Assembly: GCF_932526225.1 (NCBI RefSeq)
Contig: NC_064039.1
Location: 5,779,001 to 5,843,000, forward strand
Reading direction: 5' to 3'
Length of the DNA stretch: 64,000 nt
Source of the DNA: Nematostella vectensis
Taxonomy: Eukaryota > Cnidaria > Anthozoa > Actiniaria > Edwardsiidae
Shown here: positions 1-21,400 of the stretch, piece after piece
Numbering within the stretch: the stretch's first letter is position 1
How the letters are laid out: each line of letters opens with the position of its first letter
Program-made: the position numbers and the translations under genes
Notes under the pieces: model-generated
What the model was told of the DNA's origin: nothing
The model's input: only the letters and a program-made list of their open reading frames with translations
Database searches by the model: none

Positions 1-9599
<9,599 letters not shown>

Positions 9600-9628
<29 letters not shown>

Positions 9629-9710
9629 ACGGAGACGATGATGACAGTGATTAGACGGAGACGATGATGACAGTGATTAGACGGAGACGATGAGGACAGT
9701 GATTAGTAAA
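9600..9710 (+). repeat. 26-bp tandem repeat spanning the SNRNP200 stop codon
   Basis: The unit AGTGATTAGACGGAGACGATGATG-AC recurs about four times from 9620 onward at 26-bp spacing. The first unit supplies the final Ser-Asp codons and the TAG stop at 9626; the others lie in the 3' UTR. As 26 is not a multiple of three, gain or loss of units 5' of the stop would change the C-terminus. Confidence 0.85.
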
Positions 9711-10229
9711 TAGACAGAAGCATCACCACGTGGAACAGGGAGACGGGTGGAATAGATAAGGTCGGCTGTGATGACGAAGGTAATGACGACGGCGATGATG
9801 ATGACGACAATGATGATAAATGAGACGAGGACGGTGATGATGATAACGACGACAGCGATGAGAGTGATTAGACGGAGACGACGATGAGAGTGACGAGTAA
9901 ATAGACAGAAGCATTACCTTCACGTGGAACAGGGAGATGGGTGGAATGGATAAGGTCGGGGATGATGATGATGACGAAGATAATGACGACGGCGATGATG
10001 ATGACGACAATGATGATAAATGAGACGAGGACGGTGATGATGATGATGACGAAAATGATGATGATGACGACAAAGATGATAAATGAGACGACGACGACAA
10101 TGATGATGAATGAGCCGACGTTGATAATGACCAGCATGTTAGTGATAATGGTAGTAGTTGTGTTTGTGATCAGCAAACACTGCTGTTGATGTATATGAGT
10201 GTTATGTTAATGATGCATTATTTAATAAA
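9711..10229 (+). other. SNRNP200 3' UTR with GAT/GAC-rich repeats and poly(A) signal
   Basis: GATGATGACGAC-type sequence with a longer tandem duplication: the block beginning CACGTGGAACAGGGAGA occurs at 9728 and again at 9921. AATAAA at 10224-10229 is the first good polyadenylation signal after the stop codon. Open frames on either strand here are products of the triplet repeat, not genes. Confidence 0.7.
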
Positions 10230-10259
10230 ATGCATGGTAAACCGATATCACCCATAGAC

Positions 10260-13120
10260 TGGGAATCAAGGTAGAGCGGTTTCTTCGTAGCAAAAGAGAG
10301 ACACGGTTAAGACGGCTTGTAATATTAGATGGCGAGGATTAGATGCTGTATAGTCACTTATGTTTCGTGATAGAAAGGAAAAGTAAAGCGGTGTTACTAG
10401 ATAAGTGTTAGTATGCAGGAGACTGGATCTGGTAATGTTCTTATCGCTTTGTAAACCTGTCAAAATCCGCAGAACGATCAAAAGATGAATGCCACATTTT
10501 GTATATTGTAAATTGCATGTAACAATTCATCTGCCTGTTACTGTACGTTTGTAATAAATTACTTCTCTTATACCATGTTACTGTCTTGTGCGCGTGCAAT
10601 ATCACAGTTATTATGTCAATCTTGATCCCAGAGCCCGCATATTTGTGGCCGTATGTCAAAGATTGTCGCTGGCAAGATTACTACTTAGTTTTCAAGATGC
10701 AAAATTAGAAGGTGCTGTTTTATTACGGCAACTAGATCCATCGGATGCTCGACTGCCATCTTGGATTTTAAACCAAAATCGTGGTCACATTGCATTGTTC
10801 CCGTGCGATTAAAAAAGCGCGCGCGCAAAATCTAAATACATACATCTATTTCAATTAAGGTTGTACCCGCGAATCGATATATCGTAACCCGCAGTAGTTC
10901 ACGGGCAACGTACAAACGGCTGAATCCAGGTCTCTGAGCGCCATGTGAACGTTTAGAGTTGCATAAACAATAATAAAGCTTTCTAAACCTGCGTTTGGTT
11001 TTATTTACGATTATTTTCTTGATACCCATGAAGCACCGCGGTTTCGACACATTCTCTGAGTGCAACCTTTTTCGTTTTACATGAGTAATGAAAGCCTACT
11101 ATCAATAGAGGAGTTAAAGATTTGTCAACAAATCTTTCTGTCAAATCCCCTGGGAGAATTATTGCTTTGAATAGTTAATCAGTGGTGAAGTGTCCCAAGC
11201 AAATGAGATGCGAGCATTCCAACAAAGCGAATGGGTTATCAGTGTGCGTGTAAACAATAATAGCCGGGCTGTATTTGACGCGATTTCACTTGAGCCTTAT
11301 TGGCATACGAAAAGGGAATCCATGGTTTAGACCCCCAATAACATGGCTTTCAGGAGTATTTATTAGCTTAACGCCACCTGCCGCCAATAGAATTCTGTTT
11401 GCGTTATAGTGAAAAGAGCCGCGCGCTAAACTATGCCATGCTTAACGGGAAATCGGAAAAAATACACCGAGTGCGAAAAGGAACTGACAATTGGAAAGCC
11501 TAAATATTCAACGTGATACTGGATGAAGAGAATTTTTCGCATTGACATACCTCACAAAAGACTATTGTAACCGGGGAACGCGAGTGAAAGAATAGGAATG
11601 TTAATGTTTGTGCGTAATTTAGGTATATTTGTGCGAAATGGGAATTTCGCTTGAGCGACTCACTTTTTCCTAATAATTCTACAAACCTCGACTAATAAAC
11701 AGCCAAGGTAAGTGTAAGATACAATAATATTAAAGCAAATAGTGTTAGAAGGAAATATCAAGTAGAACTGAACACATTTAGATCTGGGGAAATTTGCCGT
11801 TTATATCGTTTTATTTACTCTGGACTCATTCCACTTAAAACCAAATCTAAACCGGCTCGCCAGCAAGAAACATGGTTTGCGTAAGAATACGGCACGAAAA
11901 CACGTGAGAAGTTTTTCTTCGCCAAGTTTTATTTGATTCATATTCAACTTGTCTCATTATTTATTGTGCGACATTAGCGTTTTTATGCTCAGATACCAAC
12001 TGCGTGATAATCGGCCAAAAGGGATGTACATGGACCCTTGAGGCAACATTTAGAAGTGAATAAAATCTCAGGACCGGCTATTTATTTATTTTCTTTCTCT
12101 CGATAATCCCCGACATAGTATTCCATTTATCAAATTAAACCAATCTCAAGAAGATCTGTGCGCTTTGTGAGAGTTGCGACCAACTGGCTCTGCGGGAATG
12201 GTTCTCACCAATCTCGATTACATAGATGAGGATTTCTGACGAGGGTTTGAAAACTTCAAAGATTTTGAGATACCGACGAGTTATTCCTATAATTCATTGC
12301 GGAGTTTTCGACACATTTACAATACGACGAAACTCTAGATGTGCGACGGAAATATTGTTATATTAATGAAAAACATAAAGACGGGATAGAAGAAGGTTTA
12401 TAAGGTTTATAAGAGTATTATGAGACACACATATTGTGCCAGACTGCGTAAGCTTTTAGTTAAAATTTCGCATTTAATCCGTATTAGCCAAGAGACTAGT
12501 TTCTTCTGCATAATATGAGTCGAGAAAGTGTAAGGACTTTGTAAACTCTCCGTATTGGACCGGTTTGTAAACCTTTCCGTTCTATTTGTGAGATTATCAA
12601 CAGTGATTCACATAGTTCTAGAGCTCATATATGGTGTTTCGACCGCGAAAATGTCCGAGTTTCTTAAAAATACGACTGCTTTTGTTAAATGATTTATTGT
12701 TTTGACTGGCCGCCTCCAATAATCCATTTTCGTCGAATAACTTGAAATAAAATGTGAATAATATTGTTCTTTTTATATTTTAACAGCGTGCGGAAATGTA
12801 TGGCGCCATTTTCTCATTGATTTTATCTCAAATGAGGGTTAGAATTCCATCTGGTCGTAAACGTTTTGAAGTCCTTCTTTCCGCTTGAATCAAATCTAGT
12901 TGCGCTTGTTGGATAGTAGAATAGCGGTAGCCCAGGGTGCGATGTCTATCTCTTAGCGGTCCTTTGACAGTAAACACAGGTTTATAGAGTATGTTGGAGG
13001 ATTCCACAAATTTTAACTCCCCTAGCGCTTTGCCAGCTTACTTCAAAGGTCGCTTCTTATACTAGGACACAGGCGCAAACGTAGCATTTTCTTTCTGGTC
13101 TGCAAGCTTAACATTTTTTC
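10260..13120. other. intergenic region, no gene recognised
   Basis: About 2.9 kb of complex, mostly non-repetitive DNA between SNRNP200 and the BK-beta-like gene. A second AATAAA lies at 10553. I see no splice-consistent coding exons, no RNA gene and no inverted-repeat element. It may hold the promoter, and possibly 5' noncoding exons, of the downstream gene, but nothing in the sequence proves that. Confidence 0.5.
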
Positions 13121-13121
13121 A

Positions 13122-13650
13122 TTTTCTTGCGTTCGCGTACGACCGATTTTCATTTGTGTTGCATTCGCGTTTTGACCCATTTCATTTGTGTTGCGTTCGA
13201 CCGATTTTCATTTTTGTTGCGTTCGCGTCTGACTGATTTTCATTTGTGTAGTTTTCGTGTAAGACCGATTTTCATTTGTATTGCGTTCGCGTACGATCGA
13301 TTTTCATTCGTGTTGCTTTCTCCTACGACCGATTTTCATTTGTGTTGCGTTTGCTTTCGACCTATTTTTATTTGTGTTGCATTTGCGTACGACCGATTTT
13401 CATTTGTGTTGAGTTCGCGTCTGACCGATTTTCATTTGTGTAGCGTTCGCGTACGACTGATTTTCATTTGTGTTGCGTTCGCGTTTGACTGATTTCATTT
13501 GTATTGCTTTCGCCTACGACCGAATTTCATTTGTGTTGCGTCCGAGCACGACCGATTTTTGTGTTGCGTTCGACCGATTTTCATTTGAGTTGCGTTCGAG
13601 CACGACCGATTTTTGTGTTGCGTTCGACCGATTTTTATTTGTGTTATTAT
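13122..13650 (+). repeat. degenerate ~32-34-bp minisatellite upstream of the BK-beta-like gene
   Basis: About 16 imperfect units built around GCGTTCGCGTACGACCGATTTTCATTTGTGTT, with shorter units near the 3' end. Units differ by substitutions and indels, so it is older than the minisatellites in NCAPG. It ends about 75 bp before the ATG at 13725. The 121- and 66-residue open frames inside it are low-complexity translations of the repeat. Confidence 0.85.
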
Positions 13651-13724
13651 TTGTTTTAAAAATAGAGTAGAAATAAACGAGCAGCCTAGAGCACTGCGTT
13701 ACTCATGTATTTTTTTTTTGTTAG

Positions 13725-14390
13725 ATGGAGCCGGTCTTCAGACAAAAGCAAGCGAACACGGCAGCCAAGGTAAAGCTTTGCGGACAAGTCCTTGCAGTGG
13801 GCTCTCTGTTCTCAGGCTTCGTGCTATTCGTATCAGTAGTCCTGCCAGTCCTTGAAGACTACGGCTATCAACCAACACAGTGTAACGTAACAGCGAGCCG
13901 AATACTCACGGACAAGGCTCATCGCCTGAGCTGTAAGTGTCCACACTCGGGCGATGTGACAAGATGCGTGATCTACTATCCCTGCTTGCAGGTTATAGCA
14001 AGTTACGGGACCGCAGCCGGCGCGAGTAAGGCCCTGGTAGTGCGGAATAGGAGAAGGGTCGGGGACAAGTGTTCTTTCATGGTGCGAGATTACGAATGCT
14101 TATCAGAAAAACACGTGTATTCGCAGCTCAAAGATTTCAAGGAGGGGTGGGGTGGGGAAGGGATGTCATACTCTTGTCACTTCAAGCCGGAGCGCTCGGA
14201 CTACGTGCTGCTCTCATGCCGGCATAGAATGCAGATGCACGTGGTTAATGTGACCGTATGGCCTTGTCTAGGGCTGGTCCTTGGAGTATTGGTAATAAGA
14301 CTACATGGAGCTATAGCCAAGGCGTGCTGCGAGAGGCGTAGAGGGAGGGGAAGGAGTGACGACTGGATACCCCTTACTAACGACATGTAG
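13725..14390 (+). CDS. two-pass membrane protein resembling BK channel (KCNMB) beta subunits
   Basis: 221 residues in one exon. A TTTTTTTTGTTAG acceptor directly precedes the ATG, so a 5' noncoding exon is likely. Topology: short basic N-terminus, membrane span at about 23-45 (QVLAVGSLFSGFVLFVSVVL), a ~125-residue Cys-rich extracellular loop with two Asn-Val-Thr glycosylation sites, a second span at about 176-197, and a short basic tail. The loop order CKC, YYPCLQV, KCSF, YSCHFKP and DYVLL followed by a Trp-Pro start to span 2 matches the layout I know for KCNMB proteins (YPC-V-V, KCSY, FTCY, DVLL). These proteins modulate calcium-activated potassium channels at the plasma membrane. Family membership is an inference from pattern; TipE-like channel subunits are the alternative. 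Confidence 0.7.
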   Translation: MEPVFRQKQANTAAKVKLCGQVLAVGSLFSGFVLFVSVVLPVLEDYGYQPTQCNVTASRILTDKAHRLSCKCPHSGDVTRCVIYYPCLQVIASYGTAAGASKALVVRNRRRVGDKCSFMVRDYECLSEKHVYSQLKDFKEGWGGEGMSYSCHFKPERSDYVLLSCRHRMQMHVVNVTVWPCLGLVLGVLVIRLHGAIAKACCERRRGRGRSDDWIPLTNDM

Positions 14391-14447
14391 AAATACATGC
14401 TGTTATATCCTTCCCACACCTCTACTCGGGCCGAGCCCCGTGTCTTC

Positions 14448-14612
14448 CACCAAAAGGATTACATGGGGCTTCTATAGCCATTGCATGTTGCAAAAAATGG
14501 AGAGAAGGCGAAGTGAGAGCTGGTTGTCGCTTACTCCATACTAGCTGGGGTTTTTTCTGCCCAGACGACTGCATGATGATATAGCAAAGGCGTCCTTGCC
14601 AGAGAGTTATCA
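14448..14612 (+). pseudogene. decayed tandem copies of the 3' end of the BK-beta-like gene
   Basis: Bases 14455-14545 realign with the last coding part of the gene at 14298-14390 (TACATGGGGCTTCTATAGCC versus TACATGGAGCTATAGCC, then a shared GAAG-AGTGA-GA-CTGG block). A shorter third trace at 14563-14595 repeats GACTGCATGATGATATAGC. Indels and stops show these are not functional. They suggest past tandem duplication of the terminal segment. Confidence 0.6.
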
Positions 14613-15150
14613 CTCACTGAGATGTTGATACCTACAATCTAGAGACCGACTGATACTTGCATGGCATGTGCTTCGCATTTTGATCTTACGATTGGCTACC
14701 ACGTGCAATTGACTTTTTCACTTCTCGACTTTTTTTTTGAATTTACAAAACAAACACAAGCGTCGTTTCCTCAAAGGAAACGATCAAAAATGCTGACGTG
14801 TGATTGGTCCGTTAGGGTGAATTCTCATTGGTTCACGGGCCTCGTGACTACACGACATTTTGATCATAAGGTGACGAATATCGTGGAGTACATACCACGG
14901 AAAACTATATTGGAAATTTCTTAAATTCCGAGATAGCGAGCCAATAAAAGCGCGCGTTATTCATCCATAGGCAGCCCGAGTTCTAGGTCTGTCTAATTAT
15001 ATAAAAAATACAAATACAACATCAATCAATCAATCAATCAATAAATCCTTATGAGTCCCACAGTGTTCTGGTTTCTCCATCCTATTTTTCTACAGAAGAT
15101 CGGGGGTGATTTGTAGTAGACTTATAGGCGTTTCAAATTATTGTATTTAT
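14613..15150. other. intergenic stretch between BK-beta-like gene and NCAPG 3' end
   Basis: No coding exon recognised. AATAAA at 14943-14948 could be the poly(A) signal of the BK-beta-like gene. An (ATCA)n microsatellite covers about 15021-15043. Confidence 0.5.
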
Positions 15151-15159
15151 AGTATTTCT

Positions 15160-15165
15160 TTTATT
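15160..15165 (-). terminator. putative NCAPG poly(A) signal
   Basis: TTTATT on the plus strand reads AATAAA on the minus strand, about 265 bases beyond the NCAPG stop codon. It is the closest canonical signal seen; use is not proven. Confidence 0.4.
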
Positions 15166-15430
15166 ATTTGCATAGCTCACATAACAAAGAAGGTCGACAT
15201 CGCGCATGGGAACGGGAGCACCATGAAAAGCAGATGTGGTAAAACTAAGGCCGAGAAGACAAAGGGAAGAAACCCTCTCACAAATTCCAATTTTGTTTCC
15301 ACGCTCTACGACCTGGGGATTTGCACTGCACAGAATCTTGTTTTACATGATACTCAAAACCTGACACTCGCTATCTAGTGGATGTGCAGTAGATCGGGAA
15401 TCCCCCCCGTCCACACACAAAAACACTCTC

Positions 15431-18400
15431 CTAGAAGACTTCGTTCTCTTTGTCAGACGTAACGTCGCTGTCAGAGAGGTCTAATTTTGCTTTGATAGCG
15501 GACGTGTTGCGAGTGCGCCTGCAACAAAAACCATGCAACATGATTGGAAAAACACAGTCACCAACACATACAGCATCAGCATGCAAGGTGATTAAAAAAA
15601 ATCTTTACATACATTAAAACAAGCATACTGCGTCATTCACTCTCACAAAATCTTGCCATCAAAACACTCAACACAAGAATGCCACATGGTTAGGTGTCAC
15701 AATCTGTGGTTTGGATGTACCTATAGCCTGCGTAGCAAGCGTTTCTGTGGAGTTTCAAACAACAAAACCGAGCAATGAGAAGGCAACTCTAGCCCCATTT
15801 ATTGGGGGCCATACTCTTCGCTCGCTATTTATTATTCTTGCTGAAACTCCACAGAAACGCTTGCTACGCAGGCTAATGTACCCACCTAGTAGGGCGTGTT
15901 CGCCGTATTGATTTGCTGTCAGCGACACTAGAAAAAATGTGAGTCAGTGAGTATGTACAGAGCTAAACAAGCATATAAGAACATAGGAAATAGCAGCATA
16001 TAAGAACCATATAAGAACCGTGTTGATTTGCTGTCAGCGACACTGGAAAAAATGTGAGTCAGTGAGTATGTACAGAGCTAAACAAGCATATAAGAACATA
16101 GGAAATAGCAGCATATAAGAACCTAGAAAACAGCAAAACAAACCTTGGTTTACCTATTTCATAAGAATTTTATGAGGGTTTTTATCAGTATCGTACGAGG
16201 GTGTTTCTTATTGTAGTCGCATTTAGCCAAATCCTCTTCAACTGCTAGTCCATCCTCGGGGAGCCCGGGCGTCGCGGAGATCGGGCACACAGAGAGCGCG
16301 CGCGAAAGAATGAGGAGTAAAAGGACGTCTTTTCCCTCTCTGTCTTTCGTCTTCGCGTATACGTCCGCTTCCTGTCTCCCAATCGCCCTAGGTCCCAGAG
16401 GATGTGCTAGTCTTGAAGTAGTTTTTTTTTTTACCTTGCATCCTTTTTCTTGGAAGCACGGGTTTTTCTGGCCGTCGTTGTAGAGTTGGCTGCTTTTTCC
16501 TTGGGCATCGTAGAGGAAAGAGAATCTAAATCCAAAAATACTGTTACACACATGTACTAAATCTTTCGGTATAGACAGTTAAAATGTCAGCAGCCGCATA
16601 CCTTCATCTTCCACATTCAAGCTGCCCTCCTCCAAAACTGCCCTTGTATTATCTGAAGTCTTATCCTCCATCTCATGCTCGCTAGCTTCCTGGTCACCAC
16701 CAGCTGCCTGGTCACCATTACTTTCCTGGTCAATCCCAGGAACTTTGGCAATGTCACCTGTGACTGTATCACTGTTATCCTGACTGTCGGCAGTTTCCTG
16801 GCTGGCACCTTCATCTTGAGATTGCTCACTCACCGCTGACGCGGATACAGGCTCCTCCTGGCCTGCGGCAGCGTGCTCCATAAGGGCCAGGTTACGCTGG
16901 AACTTTTCCAGGAGCTTAAGAGAGGGTGTTTCCTCAATGGCCTGGGAAACATGCGATGAGTGAAATGAGAATGGAGTATCAGGATGCTGTATAAGGTCTT
17001 GCGAGTAGAGTCGAGTTTTGATCACCAGAGGAAGAGGGTATGATAATAGCGTGCAATCATGCTACCTTCCCTAACATATCAGTCTAAGAAGTCTGGGTTA
17101 TATAAGCCAGAGCTTTAAAAAAAATATGTGATCTAGAAATATCATTCCATCATCATTGTCATCACCATCATCATTGTCATCATCATCACCATCACCATCA
17201 CCATCACCATCACCATCACCATCACCATCACCATCACCATCACCATCACCATCACCATCACCATCATCATTATTATTACAAATCAGTGCTGCGCACCTCA
17301 GCCATCTGCTGGCACAGGACCTTCATGTCCGTGACGCTTGTCCGATCACAACCCCCGAGGTCTAAGGTGGTCAGGACCTTGCACAGGACTCGGACGCCGG
17401 GTGCCTCAGGGTCGGACAGAATCTCATTAGCTACCTTCAGAGCCAATGAGACATGGCTACATTGCTACAAATGAAATTATAACAGGTATAAGAACTTCAA
17501 AATAGCAAATTTAAAGAATACAGTAATATATCAATTTGAAATATAATACATATTATTTACATGTTAAGGGAATGGTCTGCAGAAAGGTAGTTGCTGCTGG
17601 ACAAGTTAAGGGAGTGCCTATGTAGGGCATACCTCTGTGGTGTCCTTGGAGCTGGTAGTGTTGCCCATCTTATTCAGGTGCTGGTTATTGGTCAACTCAA
17701 CCAGCAGCTCTGCCACATTGTTGCAATTGATGGTTGCCAGTGGTGACGACTCTGGTGCGCTAAACAGTGTGCGTAGAGTGGGAAGGAAGGACTCTTCTAC
17801 TAGCTCCTGGTTGGTTCTACGAGGGAGAGCACACATGGGTTACACTAAATATTTTAAATGATGTCACAACCAGCTCCTGGTTGGTTCTACGAGGGAGAGC
17901 ACTCATGGATTACACTAAATATTTTAAATGATGTCACAACCAGCTCCTGGTTGGTTCTACGAGGGAGAGCACACATGGGTTACACTAAATATTTTAAATG
18001 ATGCCACAACCAGCTTCCGGTTGATTCTACGAGGGAGAGCACTCATGGGTTACACTAAATATTTTAAATGATGTCACAACCAGCTCCTGGTTGGTTCTAC
18101 GAGGGAGAGCACTCATGGATTACACTAAATATTTTAAATGATGTCACAACCAGCTCCTGGTTGGTTCTACGAGGGAGAGCACACATGGGTTACACTAAAT
18201 ATTTTAAATGATGCCACAACCAGCTTCCGGTTGATTCTACGAGGGAGAGCACTCATGGGTTACACTAAAGATTTTAAATGATGTCACAACCAGCTCCTGG
18301 TTGGTTCTACGAGGGAGAGCACTCATGGATTACACTAAATATTTTAAATGATGCCACAACCAGCTCCTGGTTGGTTCTACGAGGGAGAACACTCATGGAT

Positions 18401-21400
18401 TACACTAAAGATTTTAAATGATGCCACAACCAGCTCCTGGTTGGTTCTACGAGGGAGAGCACTCATGGGTTACACTAAAGATTTTAAATGATGTCACAAC
18501 CAGCTCCTGGTTGGTTCTACGAGGGAGAGCACTCATGGATTACACTAAATATTTTAAATGATGCCACAACCAGCTCCTGGTTGGTTCTACGAGGAAGAGC
18601 ACTCATGGGTTACACTAAAGATTTTAAATGATGTCACAACCAGCTCCTGGTTGGTTCTACGAGGGAGAACACTCATGGATTACACTAAATATTTTAAATG
18701 ATGCCACAACCAGCTCCTGGTTGGTTCTACGAGGAAGAGCACTCCTGGATTACACTAAATATTTTAAATGATGCCACAACCAGCTCCTGGTTGGTTCTAC
18801 AAGGGAGAGCACTCATGGATTACACTAAAGATTTTAAATGATGCCACAACCAGCTCCTGGTTGGTTCTACGAGGGAGAACACTCATGGATTACACTAAAT
18901 ATTTTAAATGATGCCACAACCAGCTCCTGGTTGGTTCTACGAGGGAGAGCACTCATGGATTACACTAAAGATTTTAAATGATGCCACAACCAGCTCCTGG
19001 TTGGTTCTACGAGGGAGAGCACTCATGGATTACACTAAAGATTTTAAATGATGCCACAACCAGCTCCTGGTTGGTTCTACGAGGGAGAACACTCATGGAT
19101 TACACTAAAGATTTTAAATGATGCCACAACCAGCTCCTGGTTGGTTCTACGAGGGACAACACTCATGGATTACACTAAATATTTTAAATGATGCCACAAC
19201 CAGCTCCTGGTTGGTTCTACGAGGGAGAGCACTCATGGATTACACTAAAGATTTTAAATGATGTCACAACCAGCTCCTGGTTGGTTCTACGAGGGAGAAC
19301 ACTCATGGGTTACACTAAAGATTTTAAATGATGTCACAACCAGCTCCTGGTTGATTCTACGAGGGAGAACACTCATGGGTTACACTAAAGATTTTAAATG
19401 ATGTCACAACCAGCTCCTGGTTGGTTCTACGAGGGAGAGCACTCATGGATTACACTAAAGATTTTAAATGATGTCACAACCAGCTCCTGGTTGGTTCTAC
19501 GAGGGAGAACACTCATGGGTTACACTAAAGATTTTAAATGATGTCACAACCAGCTCCTGGTTGGTTCTACGAGGGAGAACACTCATGGGTTACACTAAAG
19601 ATTTTAAATGATGTCACAACCAGCTCCTGGTTGGTTCTACGAGGGAGAGCACTCATGGGTTACACTAAAGATTTTAAATGATGCCACAACCAGCTCCTGG
19701 TTGGTTCTACGAGGGAGAGCACTCATGGATTACACTAAAGATTTTAAATGATGTCACAACCAGCTCCTGGTTGGTTCTACAAGGGAGAACACTCATGGGT
19801 TACACTAAAGATTTTAAATGATGCCACAACCAGCTCCTGGTTGGTTCTACGAGGGAGAACACTCATGGGTTACACTAAAGATTTTAAATGATGCCACAAC
19901 CAGCTCCTGGTTGGTTCTACGAGGGAGAACACTCATGGATTACACTAAAGATTTTAAATGATGCCACAACCAGCTCCTGGTTGGTTCTACGAGGGAGAAC
20001 ACTCATGGATTACACTAAAGATTTTAAATGATGTTACAACCAGCTCCTGGTTGGTTCTACGAGGGAGAACACTCATGGGTTACACTAAAGATTTTAAATG
20101 ATGTCACAACCAGCTCCTGGTTGGTTCTACGAGGGAGAACACTCATGGGTTACACTAAAGATTTTAAATGATGCCACAACCAGCTCCTGGTTGGTTCTAC
20201 GAGGGAGAACACTCATGGGTTACACTAAAGATTTTAAATGATGTCACAACCAGCTCCTGGTTGGTTCTACGAGGGAGAGCACTCATGGATTACACTAAAG
20301 ATTTTAAATGATGCCACAACCAGCTCCTGGTTGGTTCTACGAGGGAGAACACTCATGGATTACACTAAAGATTTTAAATGATGTTACAACCAGCTCCTGG
20401 TTGGTTCTACGAGGGAGAGCACTCATGGATTACACTAAAGATTTTAAATGATGTTACAACCAGCTCCTGGTTGGTTCTACGAGGGAGAACACTCATGGAT
20501 TACACTAAAGATTTTAAATGATGCCACAACCAGCTCCTGGTTGGTTCTACGAGGGAGAACACTCATGGATTACACTAAATATTTTAAATGATGTTACAAC
20601 CAGCTCCTGGTTGGTTCTACGAGGGAGAGCACTCATGGATTACACTAAAGATTTTAAATGATGCCACAACCAGCTCCTGGTTGGTTCTACGAGGAAGAGC
20701 ACTCATGGATTACACTTAAGATTTTAAATGATGTTACAACCAGCTCCTGGTTGGTTCTACGAGGGAGAGCACACATGGATTACACTAAATATTTTAAATG
20801 ATGTCACAACCAGCTCCTGGTTGGTTCTACGAGGGAGAGCACTCATGGATTACACTAAAGATTTTAAATGATGCCACAACCAGCTCCTGGTTGGTTCTAC
20901 GAGGGAGAGCACTCATGGATTACACTAAAGATTTTAAATGATGCCACAACCAGCTCCTGGTTGGTTCTACGAGGGAGAGCACTCATGGATTACACTAAAT
21001 ATTTTAAATGATGTCACAACCAGCTCCTGGTTGGTTCTACGAGGGAGAACACTCATGGGTTACACTAAATATTTTAAATGATGTCACAACCAGCTCCTGG
21101 TTGGTTCTACGAGGGAGAGCACTCATGGATTACACTAAAGATTTTAAATGATGCCACAACCAGCTCCTGGTTGGTTCTACGAGGGAGAACACTCATGGAT
21201 TACACTAAATATTTTAAATGATGTCACAACCAGCTCCTGGTTGATTCTACGAGGGAGAGCACTCATGGATTACACTAAAGATTTTAAATGATGTCACAAC
21301 CAGCTCCTGGTTGGTTCTACGAGGGAGAGCACTCATGGATTACACTAAAGATTTTAAATGATGCCACAACCAGCTCCTGGTTGGTTCTACGAGGGAGAAC

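Larger units (their letters stand above)
15551..16434 (-). other. NCAPG intron 16 (repeats, no gene)
   Basis: Holds an inverted-repeat element (about 15717-15881) and a ~115-bp tandem duplication (about 15905-16135). No other exon signal is convincing. The open frame read through 16159-16551 on the minus strand mixes intron with the true 91-nt exon in a different frame. Confidence 0.6.

Noticed and set aside
9723-10189. Poly-Ser, poly-Ile/Thr and poly-Met frames downstream of SNRNP200
   Set aside because: They come from the GAT/GAC triplet repeats in the 3' UTR.
13127-13670. 121- and 66-residue frames rich in TDFHLC
   Set aside because: Product of the degenerate 32-34-bp minisatellite; low complexity and repeated.
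15106-15378. 90-residue plus-strand frame with KTKAEKTKGRNP
   Set aside because: No splice or family support. It overlaps the likely NCAPG 3' UTR and ends at a random stop.
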